A stretch of 14,110 bases of DNA from a bacterium (GTDB lineage: Bacteria; Patescibacteriota; Minisyncoccia; UBA6257; Colwellbacteraceae), in NCBI GenBank assembly GCA_021811305.1, contig JAJZPD010000017.1:1-14110 (forward strand). The letters are read 5' to 3'. A model generated the notes under the pieces. The model was not told the origin of the DNA. It saw only the letters and a program-made list of their open reading frames with translations, and searched no databases. The position numbers and the translations under genes were made by a program. Shown piece by piece: positions 6,975-13,875 of this stretch (positions within the stretch are counted from its first letter, which is position 1; each line of letters opens with the position of its first letter).

Positions 6975-7821
6975 CGCCAATTCGTTTTTGCACCGCGCCT
7001 ACCACGCTCTGCCGCCCCTGACCGCTAAAGACGGCAGTCCGGCCGGTGCGCTCTACGGATTATCCGGAGCTCTGCTAAAGATTATTAAAGAGCGTCATCC
7101 CGAGTACCTGGCCGCGGCTTTCGACCGCCCGGAGCCGACGCGGCGCAGCCGCGAATACGCCGCCTACAAAGCGACTCGCCCCAAGGTCGAGGAAGAGCTG
7201 GTTAGCCAGCTTATCGCGGCGCGCGGACTTTTTCAAAACTTCGGAATCGCTTATTTCGAGAAACCCGGATACGAGGCCGACGATCTCATCGCCTCTCTGG
7301 TTAGGAAGTTCAGGGGCAGCGCCAATCTTAAGATTCTCGTATTCTCGAGCGATCAAGACCTTCTGCAGCTAGTGGAGGGAGACAGGATACAAGTGGAGGC
7401 GCCGGTTAAGGGGATCAGCAACACCGTCATTTACGACGCCGTTAAAGTGGAGGAAAAATTCAGCGTTTCTCCGCAGGAGATCCCCGATTATAAGGGGTTG
7501 GTTGGCGATCAGTCGGACAATATCCCCGGGGTTCCGGGGGTCGGGCCGAAAACCGCGGCTCAGCTTATCGCAAAGTACGGCTCGGTCGAAAATCTAATTC
7601 AGCAATTCCGCGAGATAGGCATCAGCGAAAGCAAGATCGCGGAAAAGCTAAAAGGGAACGAGGAGCAAGCGCTGCTTTCCAAAAAACTGGCCAAACTGGA
7701 AGAGATCGAACTCGACGCCAGCCTCAACGCTCTCTCTTTTAAATTGGACAAAAAAAAGATCGCTGAATATTTAAGCCGCCTCGGGTTTGCCAGCCTTGTT
7801 TCGCGCCTCGGCAGCGAGTAG
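6943..7821 (+). CDS. Stand-alone 5'-3' exonuclease (PolA N-terminal/FEN family)
   Basis: Structure-specific 5' nuclease homologous to the N-terminal domain of DNA polymerase I, which removes RNA primers and 5' flaps. The metal-binding acidic residues are visible: D11 in LLIDANSFLHRAY, D61 in FDRPEPTRRSREYAAYKATRP (also the phosphate-binding Arg/Lys region), E111, D113 and D114 in GYEADDLIASL, D137 and D139 in VFSSDQDLL, and D189 and D192 in LVGDQSDNIPGV. The helix-three-turn-helix DNA-binding motif is IPGVPGVGPKTAAQLIAKYG (194-213). The ORF ends at residue 292 with a TAG, about where the exonuclease domain of PolA ends; no polymerase or proofreading domain follows. It overlaps tsaE by 32 bases. 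Free-standing versions are common in reduced genomes; whether a polymerase gene exists elsewhere cannot be judged here. Confidence 0.93.
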   Translation: MENEKLLLLIDANSFLHRAYHALPPLTAKDGSPAGALYGLSGALLKIIKERHPEYLAAAFDRPEPTRRSREYAAYKATRPKVEEELVSQLIAARGLFQNFGIAYFEKPGYEADDLIASLVRKFRGSANLKILVFSSDQDLLQLVEGDRIQVEAPVKGISNTVIYDAVKVEEKFSVSPQEIPDYKGLVGDQSDNIPGVPGVGPKTAAQLIAKYGSVENLIQQFREIGISESKIAEKLKGNEEQALLSKKLAKLEEIELDASLNALSFKLDKKKIAEYLSRLGFASLVSRLGSE

Positions 7822-7878
7822 CGCGAGCCTTTATGTATTTTTAAATAAGCCTTAAACTGATTTAAAGATTTTCGGTTG

Positions 7879-9195
7879 ATGAATAAATTGAACGAATTAA
7901 AGAAATATTTGCGCCTGCCCGGAATGCGTATCGCTTGGTTGGCGTTGATTCTGTTGGTCGTTTCTGCGGTCCTGGTTTTATTTAACTCATCGGACTGGGT
8001 GGTTTTTTCCGTAACCTTCGTTATTTGGCTGGTGGTTTTTTTGAGCAGCTACCAAACGACGAAACTAAACCTGGAGATTTCCGCCTCTTCGCGGAGAATG
8101 GAAAACATTATTTCCAATTTGCGCGATGGCGTTATTTTTTACGACGAACAGTTCCGCATAAAAATATTTAACCGCTCGGCTGAAGCGATATTTAATGTCA
8201 AAAGGGACGATGTTTTGAATAAAATTTTCGGTCCGGAATTGGCCGGCGAGCCGCAGTGGCGCGTGTTGGCGCAAACCATTTTTCCTTCGCTAGCTCCGCT
8301 GGTTGTTTGGCGATCGGAGGTCGGCGCCTATCCCCAAGTAGTCGACGTTTCCTTTACTGATCCCAACTTGGACTTACGGGTTACTACCGACCGGCTGTTC
8401 GACGCATCAGGGCAGATCATCGGTTTTATGAAAATCGTGCATAATCGCACTGCCGAGATTTCTTTGGCCAAAACCGAATCGGAATTTGCGACCGTTACCG
8501 CCCACCAGCTGCGCACGCCTCTCACCGGCATTAATTGGTCGCTACAAAGCATCGTTTCCGACCCGGAAGCCGGCGAAAGCGCTAAAGCTTTGGCCTCGAC
8601 CGCGATGCAGGTCTCGGGAAAGCTGCTGAAGACCGTAGACGACCTCCTGAACGTCTCCAAGATGGAGAGCGGGGCGCTTGGTTACTCCTTCGAGGACGTT
8701 AATATGGTGGCGTTTATTAATACGCAGCTTAATACAATGCTGCCGGTCGCGAAGACTTACGGCGTAAGCCTCTATTTTGACCACGGGGCGGAGCAGTCTG
8801 TCCCGGCGCGTATCGACCCGAACCGCCTCGGCTTGGCGCTGACCAACCTAGTTGATAATGCCATCAAGTACAATACGCCGAACGGCAGCGTGACGGTAAA
8901 GATCGAGCGGCAAAAAGACAAGCCGTACCTTTTAATAAGCGTTAGCGACACGGGAATCGGCGTTCCGCCCGATTCTTTGAACAAGTTGTTCACCAAATTC
9001 TTCCGGGCGCCTAACGCTATAAGCCAGCAGACCGAAGGGACGGGGTTGGGCTTGTATATGACCAAAGGCATAATCGAGAGGCACGGCGGCAAGATCTGGG
9101 CTGAGTCGACCTTGGGCCGCGGGACCACTTTCTTCTTCACGTTGCCGACCGATCCCAATCTTATTCCGCCGAAAGAGACTATTAACTTAGTGTAA
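7879..9195 (+). CDS. Membrane-bound sensor histidine kinase with PAS-like domain
   Basis: Sensor kinase that would autophosphorylate and pass phosphate to a response regulator. There are two closely spaced membrane helices (about 17-36 and 40-57) with almost no loop between them, so no extracellular sensor domain. No recognisable HAMP is present; a PAS-like domain follows (about 70-190, RMENIISNLRDGVIFYDEQF to GFMKIVHNRTAE). The HisKA domain has the phosphoacceptor H209 in VTAHQLRTPLTGINW. The HATPase_c domain has the N box LTNLVDNAIKYN (N323, N327), G1 VSDTGIGVP, F box LFTKFFRA and G2 GTGLGLYMTKGIIERHGG. I use the ATG at 7879; a TTG at 7876 is in frame and would add one residue. No response regulator gene is nearby, so it is an orphan in this window. 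mutM starts 9 bases after its stop. Confidence 0.93.
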   Translation: MNKLNELKKYLRLPGMRIAWLALILLVVSAVLVLFNSSDWVVFSVTFVIWLVVFLSSYQTTKLNLEISASSRRMENIISNLRDGVIFYDEQFRIKIFNRSAEAIFNVKRDDVLNKIFGPELAGEPQWRVLAQTIFPSLAPLVVWRSEVGAYPQVVDVSFTDPNLDLRVTTDRLFDASGQIIGFMKIVHNRTAEISLAKTESEFATVTAHQLRTPLTGINWSLQSIVSDPEAGESAKALASTAMQVSGKLLKTVDDLLNVSKMESGALGYSFEDVNMVAFINTQLNTMLPVAKTYGVSLYFDHGAEQSVPARIDPNRLGLALTNLVDNAIKYNTPNGSVTVKIERQKDKPYLLISVSDTGIGVPPDSLNKLFTKFFRAPNAISQQTEGTGLGLYMTKGIIERHGGKIWAESTLGRGTTFFFTLPTDPNLIPPKETINLV

Positions 9196-9204
9196 GATTT
9201 TCAT

Positions 9205-10077
9205 ATGCCGGAGTTGCCAGAAGTGCAGACGATGGTTAACGACCTCCGCCGAGCCGTCGTCGGCCGAAGGATCTCCTTCGTCTGGTCCGATCTTCCCAAG
9301 AGAAAATTACCGGAACTGGGCAGGCTGACCGGCACCAGGATCGAGGCGGTTTCGCGACGCGGAAAGAATATTTTATTTCTACTTTCGCGCTCTAGGAAAA
9401 AATTTTTGTTCGTCGTCCATCCTCGAATGACCGGGCACTTCCTTCTGGGACGCTGGGCGCTCTCGAAAAACTCGCGCCTTCGCCCGCGCCCGCTTGCTTC
9501 TTCCGGGCCGATGGTCGAGAAGGTCAACTCCTACCTTCACCTCATCCTGGCTTTCGCCGACGGCGAGATGCTTGGTTTGTCCGACGCCAGAAAATTTTCA
9601 AAACTGCTTTTTGGCCCGGAGAAAGAGGTTGGCGCACTGGAGTACTTTGGCAAGCTCGGTCCCGACGCTCTCTCGCCCTCGCTGACGCTCCCCGAGTTTC
9701 GAAGGCGAATCTATAAGAATAAGCCGGTCAAAACGGTTTTGCTGGATCAGGCGATCGTCTCCGGCATAGGCAACATCTACTCCGACGAGATACTTTATGC
9801 GGCCGGGATCGACCCGCGCCGCCAAGCCGCCCAGCTGTCCAAGGAGGAGGCGGGGCGAATCTATAAGGCGATGCGCTCGATCTTGCGCGAGGCCGTCAAA
9901 GTGCACGGGACATCCTTCTCCGACTTCAGAGATCTTCGCGGTAGGAAAGGTGGATACGGGGAGCGGAGGTTGGTATACGGCCTATCTGCTACGCCCTGCC
10001 GCCGCTGCCGCACACCTATCGTTTCCATAAAAATCGGAGGGAGGACCTCTTCTTTCTGTCCGGTTTGCCAGAAATAA
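9205..10077 (+). CDS. mutM: Formamidopyrimidine-DNA glycosylase (MutM/Fpg)
   Basis: Bifunctional base-excision repair enzyme that removes 8-oxoguanine and formamidopyrimidines and nicks the abasic site. The processed N-terminus is PELPEVQTMV, giving the catalytic P2 and E3. K54 sits in SRRGKNILF, HPRMTGHF is the conserved core motif, and N190 is in VSGIGNIYSDEIL, part of the H2TH module. The C-terminal zinc finger uses C265, C268, C285 and C288, with R280 in the finger loop (IGGRTSSFCPVC). These features separate it from endonuclease VIII, although the stretch KVHGTSFSDFRDLRGRKGGYG before the finger differs a little from the most common Fpg wording. At 290 residues it is slightly longer than the usual 270, with an insertion around residues 85-110. 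It follows the histidine kinase by 9 bases and is probably in the same transcript. Confidence 0.94.
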   Translation: MPELPEVQTMVNDLRRAVVGRRISFVWSDLPKRKLPELGRLTGTRIEAVSRRGKNILFLLSRSRKKFLFVVHPRMTGHFLLGRWALSKNSRLRPRPLASSGPMVEKVNSYLHLILAFADGEMLGLSDARKFSKLLFGPEKEVGALEYFGKLGPDALSPSLTLPEFRRRIYKNKPVKTVLLDQAIVSGIGNIYSDEILYAAGIDPRRQAAQLSKEEAGRIYKAMRSILREAVKVHGTSFSDFRDLRGRKGGYGERRLVYGLSATPCRRCRTPIVSIKIGGRTSSFCPVCQK

Positions 10078-10103
10078 ATCCGTCCAAAATGTTTTTGGGG
10101 AGA

Positions 10104-10120
10104 AGGCCGATAAAGCCTTT
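10104..10120 (+). terminator. Weak possible terminator after mutM
   Basis: AAGGC (10104-10108) and GCCTT (10116-10120) form a 5-bp stem around a 7-nt loop, followed by TGTTTATAAGCGTTTTT. The stem is short and the T-rich tract interrupted, so termination would be inefficient at best. It is placed sensibly, between mutM and the pyrG promoter. Confidence 0.25.
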
Positions 10121-10164
10121 GTTTATAAGCGTTTTTAACCTATTTTTGTTTTTATTCGCTTCCG

Positions 10165-10170
10165 TATAAA
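10165..10170 (+). promoter_or_regulatory. Possible -10 box of pyrG
   Basis: TATAAA lies 8 bases before the pyrG ATG. The AT-rich tract upstream has no good -35 hexamer at the right distance. If used, transcription would start about 0-3 bases before the ATG, making pyrG leaderless. GGAG at 10173-10176 is only 2 bases from the ATG, too close to act as a normal Shine-Dalgarno. Confidence 0.4.
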
Positions 10171-10178
10171 CTGGAGAT

Positions 10179-11786
10179 ATGAAGTATATTTTCGTGGTTG
10201 GTGGAGTGATGTCTGGAGTCGGAAAAGGAGTGGCCTCAGCCTCGATCGGGGCTATTTTGCAGTCGCGAGGATTCAAAGTGACGGCCATCAAGGTCGACCC
10301 TTATGTCAACGTCGATGCAGGCACAATGAATCCCGTGGAGCACGGTGAAGTCTTCGTTTTAAACGATGGAACGGAGTGCGACCAAGACTTAGGAAACTAC
10401 GAACGCTTCTTGGGCCGCGACCTCACCGGCGCCAATTATATGACTACCGGCAGCGTTTACCTGTCGGTTATTAATAAAGAGAGGCAGTTATATTACGGCG
10501 GAAAGTGCGTGGAAGTGGTGCCGCACATCCCGCTTGAGGTTATCGACCGCATTAATCGCGCCGCCAAGCTGGCCGGCGCCGAGATCGTCATTGTGGAAAT
10601 CGGCGGCACGGTCGGCGAGTACCAAAACATCTTGTTTTTGGAGGCGGTACGCATGCTGAAACTGAAGGATCCGAAGAGCGTCGTGCTGGCCTTAATCAGT
10701 TACCTTCCATTCTTAAGCAAGGACAGCGAGTTAAAAACCAAGCCGACGCAGTATGCGGTCCGCACCCTCAATTCAGCGGGATTGCAGCCGGACATTATTA
10801 TTGCCCGCGCGAGCGTGCCGATAGATCAGAAGCGCCGCGAGAAGATTTCTTTCAACTGTAACATCCAGACGGAGGACGTTATTTCCGCTCCCGACGCCGA
10901 GAGCATTTACGACATTCCGATTAATTTTGAGAACAACAACATCAGCGGCCGCCTTCTGAAGAAACTGAATCTCCGCCCGCGGCAAAAGGATCTAAAGGAA
11001 TTCCGCAGGCTTAGCCGCGAAATCCATTCTTCCACCAAGGCGGTGCGCATCGGCGTCGTCGGCAAGTATTTTGGCAGCGGAGACTTTGTGTTGGCTGACT
11101 CCTACATCTCGGTCATTGAGGCGGTTAAGCACGCGGCTTACGCCTTGAAAGCCAAGCCGCTCATCGAGTGGGTCGACGCGGAGAACCCCGGGGACCTTAA
11201 CCGCTACGACGGAATAATCGTCCCCGGCGGCTTTGGAGCCCGGGGCGTAGAGGGCAAGATAAAAACGATCAAGTACTGCCGCGAGAGGAAGATCCCCTTC
11301 TTTGGCTTGTGTTACGGAATGCAGCTGGCGATAGTGGAGTTGAGTCGTTCGCGGCTAGGCTGGAAGGCGGCCAATACCGTCGAGGTGGATCCCAAAACCA
11401 AGTATCCCGTCATTGACGTCATGCCGGAACAGAAGCAGAAGATCGCCGCTAAAGAAATGGGCGGAAGCATGCGGCTCGGCGCCTATCCCGCCAAACTGCA
11501 TCCGGGGACAATTGCTTATAAAGCTTACGGGAAAAAGGAGATTAGCGAACGGCACCGCCATCGCTACGAAGTTAATCCCGAATATATCGCGGATTTGCAG
11601 AAGGCTGGAGCCGTCTTTTCCGGAACCTCGCCCGACGGTAGGCTGATGGAAATCATGGAGCTTCCGAAGAAGGTTCATCCTTTCTTCCTGGGGACGCAGT
11701 TTCACCCGGAATTTACCTCCAATCCGATGCGTCCGCATCCGCTCTTTTTGGAGTTTGTTAAAGCTTTGCTTAACAAAAGAAGATAA
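10179..11786 (+). CDS. pyrG: CTP synthase
   Basis: Converts UTP to CTP using ATP and glutamine, the last step of de novo pyrimidine nucleotide synthesis. The 535 residues match the usual length. The N-terminal amidoligase domain begins KYIFVVGGVMSGVGKGVASA (P-loop) and contains KVDPYVNVDAGTMNP, HGEVFVLNDGTECDQDLG, VEIGGTVGEYQNILFLEA and KTKPTQYAVRTL. The class I glutamine amidotransferase domain has the oxyanion region VPGGFGARGVEG, the nucleophile C378 in FFGLCYGMQLAIVE, and H509 and E511 in FHPEFTSNP. The nucleophile elbow GLCYG has Tyr where Leu is usual (GxCLG). The conserved ERHRHRYEVN stretch is intact. Its TAA overlaps the holA start by one base (TAATG), implying translational coupling. 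Confidence 0.97.
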   Translation: MKYIFVVGGVMSGVGKGVASASIGAILQSRGFKVTAIKVDPYVNVDAGTMNPVEHGEVFVLNDGTECDQDLGNYERFLGRDLTGANYMTTGSVYLSVINKERQLYYGGKCVEVVPHIPLEVIDRINRAAKLAGAEIVIVEIGGTVGEYQNILFLEAVRMLKLKDPKSVVLALISYLPFLSKDSELKTKPTQYAVRTLNSAGLQPDIIIARASVPIDQKRREKISFNCNIQTEDVISAPDAESIYDIPINFENNNISGRLLKKLNLRPRQKDLKEFRRLSREIHSSTKAVRIGVVGKYFGSGDFVLADSYISVIEAVKHAAYALKAKPLIEWVDAENPGDLNRYDGIIVPGGFGARGVEGKIKTIKYCRERKIPFFGLCYGMQLAIVELSRSRLGWKAANTVEVDPKTKYPVIDVMPEQKQKIAAKEMGGSMRLGAYPAKLHPGTIAYKAYGKKEISERHRHRYEVNPEYIADLQKAGAVFSGTSPDGRLMEIMELPKKVHPFFLGTQFHPEFTSNPMRPHPLFLEFVKALLNKRR

Positions 11787-12568
11787 TGATCATCCTTCTT
11801 TACGGCCCGAACTCCTACCTACGCCAAAAGAAGCTGCGCGAGATAATAACTGAATTTGAAAGGAAGAACGGTGGGCTGGGCCGCGAATTTTTTGACTTAA
11901 CTGCGTCCGGAGCTGCGGCGGCACTCTCGGATTTTTGCCGGAGCCGGTCGCTCTTTGCGGCGAAAAAACTGGCGGTGGTGAGCGGTGCCTATGTCTCTCC
12001 CGACGATAAACTGGTAAAAAATTTTTTTAAAGGCGAGATCGCCGGCGACGAGGAGGTGGTGGTGGTTTTAAACGAAGCGACGAAGCCTCCGGCGCCGTTC
12101 GCCTTTCTTTTGAAAAACGCCAAGCTTAGCCAATCCTTCGAGGAGCTTACAGATAAGCAGCTGGACGAATTCATAAAAAGCGAGTCGGCCGCGCAAAGCG
12201 TCAATCTAACACGCGAGGCGATTGTCGATTTGAAAGAAAATTGGGGCAAGGACCTCTGGGGGTTGTCGACCGAGATAGGGAGAATCGCGCTTGGCGGATC
12301 GGTCCAGAAAGAAGCGGGGGGCGGAGATTTTTATAACTTAGTCAGCGCCATAAAATACGGAGGAGATTTGAAGAAAAAAATAATCGCTTTGGAGCGGCTT
12401 CTGGACGAAAGAGGAGATGATTCGGCGTACGTTTTTAATATGCTTAGCTTCGGCATTAAAGAAACCAGCCAGCTAAAAAAGCTGGCTGGTTACGACCTTT
12501 CGGTTAAGCGAGGGGGCCTGGAGTACGAGGAGGCGCTGCTTAGTTACGTCCTTTCCTCTACTTATTAA
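11786..12568 (+). CDS. holA: DNA polymerase III delta subunit (HolA-like)
   Basis: Delta is the clamp-loader subunit that opens the beta sliding clamp. The 260-residue protein starts MIILLYGPNSYLRQKKLREI, like the degenerate P-loop start of HolA, and continues with a RecA-like domain (SLFAAKKLAVVSGAY, EEVVVVLNE), a central helical part (LTDKQLDEFIKSESAAQ to WGLSTEIGRIAL) and a C-terminal helical segment (GGDFYNLVSAIKYGGDLKKKIIALERLL). It is shorter than the usual 320-340 residues, mainly at the C-terminus. Besides its sequence, the position next to rpsT supports the call: holA-rpsT adjacency recurs in many bacteria. It is coupled to pyrG through a TAATG overlap and ends in an 11-bp tail-to-tail overlap with rpsT. 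Identification is solid at family level but weaker than for its neighbours. Confidence 0.8.
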   Translation: MIILLYGPNSYLRQKKLREIITEFERKNGGLGREFFDLTASGAAAALSDFCRSRSLFAAKKLAVVSGAYVSPDDKLVKNFFKGEIAGDEEVVVVLNEATKPPAPFAFLLKNAKLSQSFEELTDKQLDEFIKSESAAQSVNLTREAIVDLKENWGKDLWGLSTEIGRIALGGSVQKEAGGGDFYNLVSAIKYGGDLKKKIIALERLLDERGDDSAYVFNMLSFGIKETSQLKKLAGYDLSVKRGGLEYEEALLSYVLSSTY

Positions 12569-12815
12569 TTTTCTTGGCCAAGCGCGACTTTAAGCGGCTG
12601 GCGGTATTTTTTTTGATCGTTCCGCGCTTAGCGGCTTTGTCCAGCGACTGATAAACTGAAGCGAGAGATTTTTTCGCTTCCTCTTTGCTTTCGGCCTTCA
12701 GTGATCCTTGGTAGGCTTTAACCGAGCGGCGTATTTTTTTCTTTGCTTCTAAATTGAGCTTCTTCCGGCGCACGTTCTGCCGCAAGGCTTTTTTCGCAGA
12801 TTTAATCTTAGGCAT
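12558..12815 (-). CDS. rpsT: 30S ribosomal protein S20
   Basis: Small-subunit protein that binds 16S rRNA early in assembly. The 85 residues are strongly basic and helical, with the signature start MPKIKSAKKALRQNVRRKKLN, the middle SVKAYQGSL and DKAAKRGTIKKNTASRLKSRL, ending AKKINK. Length and sequence match the family. The stop lies inside the last codons of holA (11-bp convergent overlap). A promoter with an extended -10 sits just before the ATG, so the gene has its own transcript. Confidence 0.97.
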   Translation of the reverse strand: MPKIKSAKKALRQNVRRKKLNLEAKKKIRRSVKAYQGSLKAESKEEAKKSLASVYQSLDKAAKRGTIKKNTASRLKSRLAKKINK

Positions 12816-12824
12816 GTCGCCAAT

Positions 12825-12853
12825 ATTTAAGCATAGACAAAACTCTTCGGCAA
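12825..12853 (-). promoter_or_regulatory. Probable rpsT promoter
   Basis: On the minus strand, TTGCCG (12848-12853), a 17-bp spacer ending in TGC, then TTAAAT (12825-12830): a 4/6 -35, an extended TGn and a 4/6 -10. The predicted start is only a few bases before the rpsT ATG (12813-12815), so the transcript would be nearly leaderless. Confidence 0.5.
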
Positions 12854-12866
12854 GAGGCCGGCGAAG

Positions 12867-12980
12867 TTGGATAAAAATAAACTACCGTACTGCAAGCGGT
12901 GCGGCGAGGACATACTGCAAGCAGCGAGACGTTGTAGGCGAAAACCAAACTCATCTAGCAAAGCAAAAGTAAGAGATTAA
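12867..12980 (+). CDS. Possible 37-residue zinc-ribbon-like microprotein
   Basis: An ORF starting at TTG (12867) encodes MDKNKLPYCKRCGEDILQ followed by AARRCRRKPNSSSKAKVRD and a TAA. The spacing C-x2-CG-x(10)-C matches the common double-CxxC zinc ribbon (C-x2-CG...AxxC-x2-CG), but the last Cys-Gly is replaced by KP, so only three cysteines remain. AAGAGG lies 9 bases before the TTG and could act as a ribosome-binding site. No ATG is in frame above it; the upstream stop is at 12834-12836. Its TAA shares a TTAA with the yraN stop on the other strand, the same tail-to-tail packing seen for holA and rpsT. It could be a real tiny protein, a decayed remnant or chance. Confidence is low because of its size and unusual start. 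Confidence 0.33.
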   Translation: MDKNKLPYCKRCGEDILQAARRCRRKPNSSSKAKVRD

Positions 12981-13399
12981 ACAGCATTCTCCCAGAGCTC
13001 CACTTCGCAACATTTTAATAATCTTGTCAATAGCAAGGGTGGGTATAGGTTGCCCTTTCCAACTATTTCCTCCGGAATGCGGATAGAAATAAAATCGATC
13101 CTCCAGCCGTGTCTGCTTAACTCGGGAAACTTGTTGGAGAAAAACTCTGCTGATCGGCGTAAGTTTCTGATCTTTTTAAAATTCATATGGTCGGATGGAG
13201 ACGGAGCCTTATCCGCCTCCTCGATAAGCGTGGATTTAATTTCAGTAAAGACCAAAGTCCCATCCGGTGAAGTTGAGATAAGATCGATCTCTCCCCAAGG
13301 CTTACGAAAATTTCTGGCCATTATTTTGTGTCCGTTTAATTTTAGATAAACTGCAGCTAATTTTTCTCCGGCCATCCCTAAAACTTTACGATCGATCAT
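12977..13399 (-). CDS. YraN/UPF0102 family predicted endonuclease-like protein
   Basis: Small protein of the YraN family, which has a restriction-endonuclease-like core; its physiological role is not firmly established, and a DNA repair or recombination role is usually suspected. The 140 residues show LGMAGEKLAAVYLKLNGHKI, ARNFRKPWGEIDLIS (conserved G-E-I-D) and LVFTEIKS (E-x-K), the nuclease-like core motifs, then a helix with FKKIRNLRRSAEFF and WRIDFISIRI. The C-terminal roughly 30 residues (GNLYPPLLLTRLLKCCEVELWENAV) are lineage-specific. The ATG at 13397-13399 is preceded by a very AT-rich stretch that could hold a promoter but shows no clear -35/-10 pair. Its start faces the parS region. 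Confidence 0.88.
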   Translation of the reverse strand: MIDRKVLGMAGEKLAAVYLKLNGHKIMARNFRKPWGEIDLISTSPDGTLVFTEIKSTLIEEADKAPSPSDHMNFKKIRNLRRSAEFFSNKFPELSRHGWRIDFISIRIPEEIVGKGNLYPPLLLTRLLKCCEVELWENAV

Positions 13400-13433
13400 C
13401 TCTTATATTTTATATTTTTATCAATTTTGTTTC

Positions 13434-13533
13434 ACCCTCCTTCGCAGAAAGCCGCGGGCTTGCGCTCATGGGTGAATCTATGGATAGTAGTATCCTTCAT
13501 AACCTTTAGCGAAGAAAGATAGCTTCGGAGGGT
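13434..13533. other. Inverted-repeat-rich intergenic segment
   Basis: Between yraN and the parS array, ACCCTCC (13434-13440) can pair with GGAGGGT (13527-13533). Between them lie AAGCC-GCG-GGCTT, GGATA-GTAG-TATCC and CGAAG-(8 nt)-CTTCG. An alternative pairing is TTCACCC with GGGTGAA at about 13432-13476. The layout suggests a multi-hairpin RNA or a palindromic DNA element. No tRNA features are present, the folds compete, and I see no convincing promoter, so the function is unknown. Confidence 0.25.
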
Positions 13534-13581
13534 TTCGCCAGGCGAAGTGTGTGAAGCGACGTCACGGGCATAAACCTGTGG

Positions 13582-13597
13582 AGTTTTATGTGAAACA
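13582..13597. promoter_or_regulatory. Degenerate parS site
   Basis: AGTTTTATGTGAAACA matches the ParB-binding palindrome at 13 of 16 positions; the right half is intact. It lies exactly 48 bp before the first perfect site, in register with the array. Confidence 0.6.
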
Positions 13598-13629
13598 ATT
13601 AGCCGCAAAACCCGCCTTTTGAGTAAAAA

Positions 13630-13645
13630 TGTTTCACGTGAAACA
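13630..13645. promoter_or_regulatory. parS site 1
   Basis: A perfect TGTTTCACGTGAAACA, the canonical 16-bp palindrome bound by chromosomal ParB (Spo0J) proteins. ParB loads here and spreads to build the partition complex. Confidence 0.93.
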
Positions 13646-13677
13646 AAAGTAACAAAAACAGGGGTTTTAAGGAAAAA

Positions 13678-13693
13678 TGTTTCACGTGAAACA
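13678..13693. promoter_or_regulatory. parS site 2
   Basis: A second perfect copy of the ParB palindrome, 48 bp after site 1. Confidence 0.93.
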
Positions 13694-13725
13694 AATTACT
13701 CTAGAATGAGCTTTTTTAACCAAAT

Positions 13726-13741
13726 TGTTTCACGTGAAACA
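13726..13741. promoter_or_regulatory. parS site 3
   Basis: A third perfect copy, 48 bp after site 2. The following spacer is the only one of 38 bp instead of 32. Confidence 0.93.
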
Positions 13742-13779
13742 ATCTTAGATCTCTTAGCTGTCTTTGGAATTGACTAAAA

Positions 13780-13795
13780 TGTTTCACGTGAAACA
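13780..13795. promoter_or_regulatory. parS site 4
   Basis: A fourth perfect copy, 54 bp after site 3. Confidence 0.93.
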
Positions 13796-13827
13796 AAATC
13801 GACAAAAAACCGGGTTTTGGACGAAAA

Positions 13828-13843
13828 TGTTTCACGTGAAACA
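13828..13843. promoter_or_regulatory. parS site 5
   Basis: A fifth perfect copy, 48 bp after site 4. Confidence 0.93.
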
Positions 13844-13875
13844 ATTTGTCTTAAAACCCGCCTTTTTAACAAAAA

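Noticed and set aside
8772..9158. 128-codon minus-strand frame within the histidine kinase gene
   Set aside because: It is antisense to the HATPase domain, which has all its motifs in the plus frame.
12754..12972. 72-codon plus-strand frame overlapping rpsT
   Set aside because: It begins antisense to S20 codons and has no recognisable motif. The three-cysteine frame next to it is the better candidate in that gap.
13434..13533. tRNA-like cloverleaf (7-bp outer stem, three hairpins)
   Set aside because: No D-loop GG, no T-loop TTCRANY motif and wrong arm spacing on both strands.
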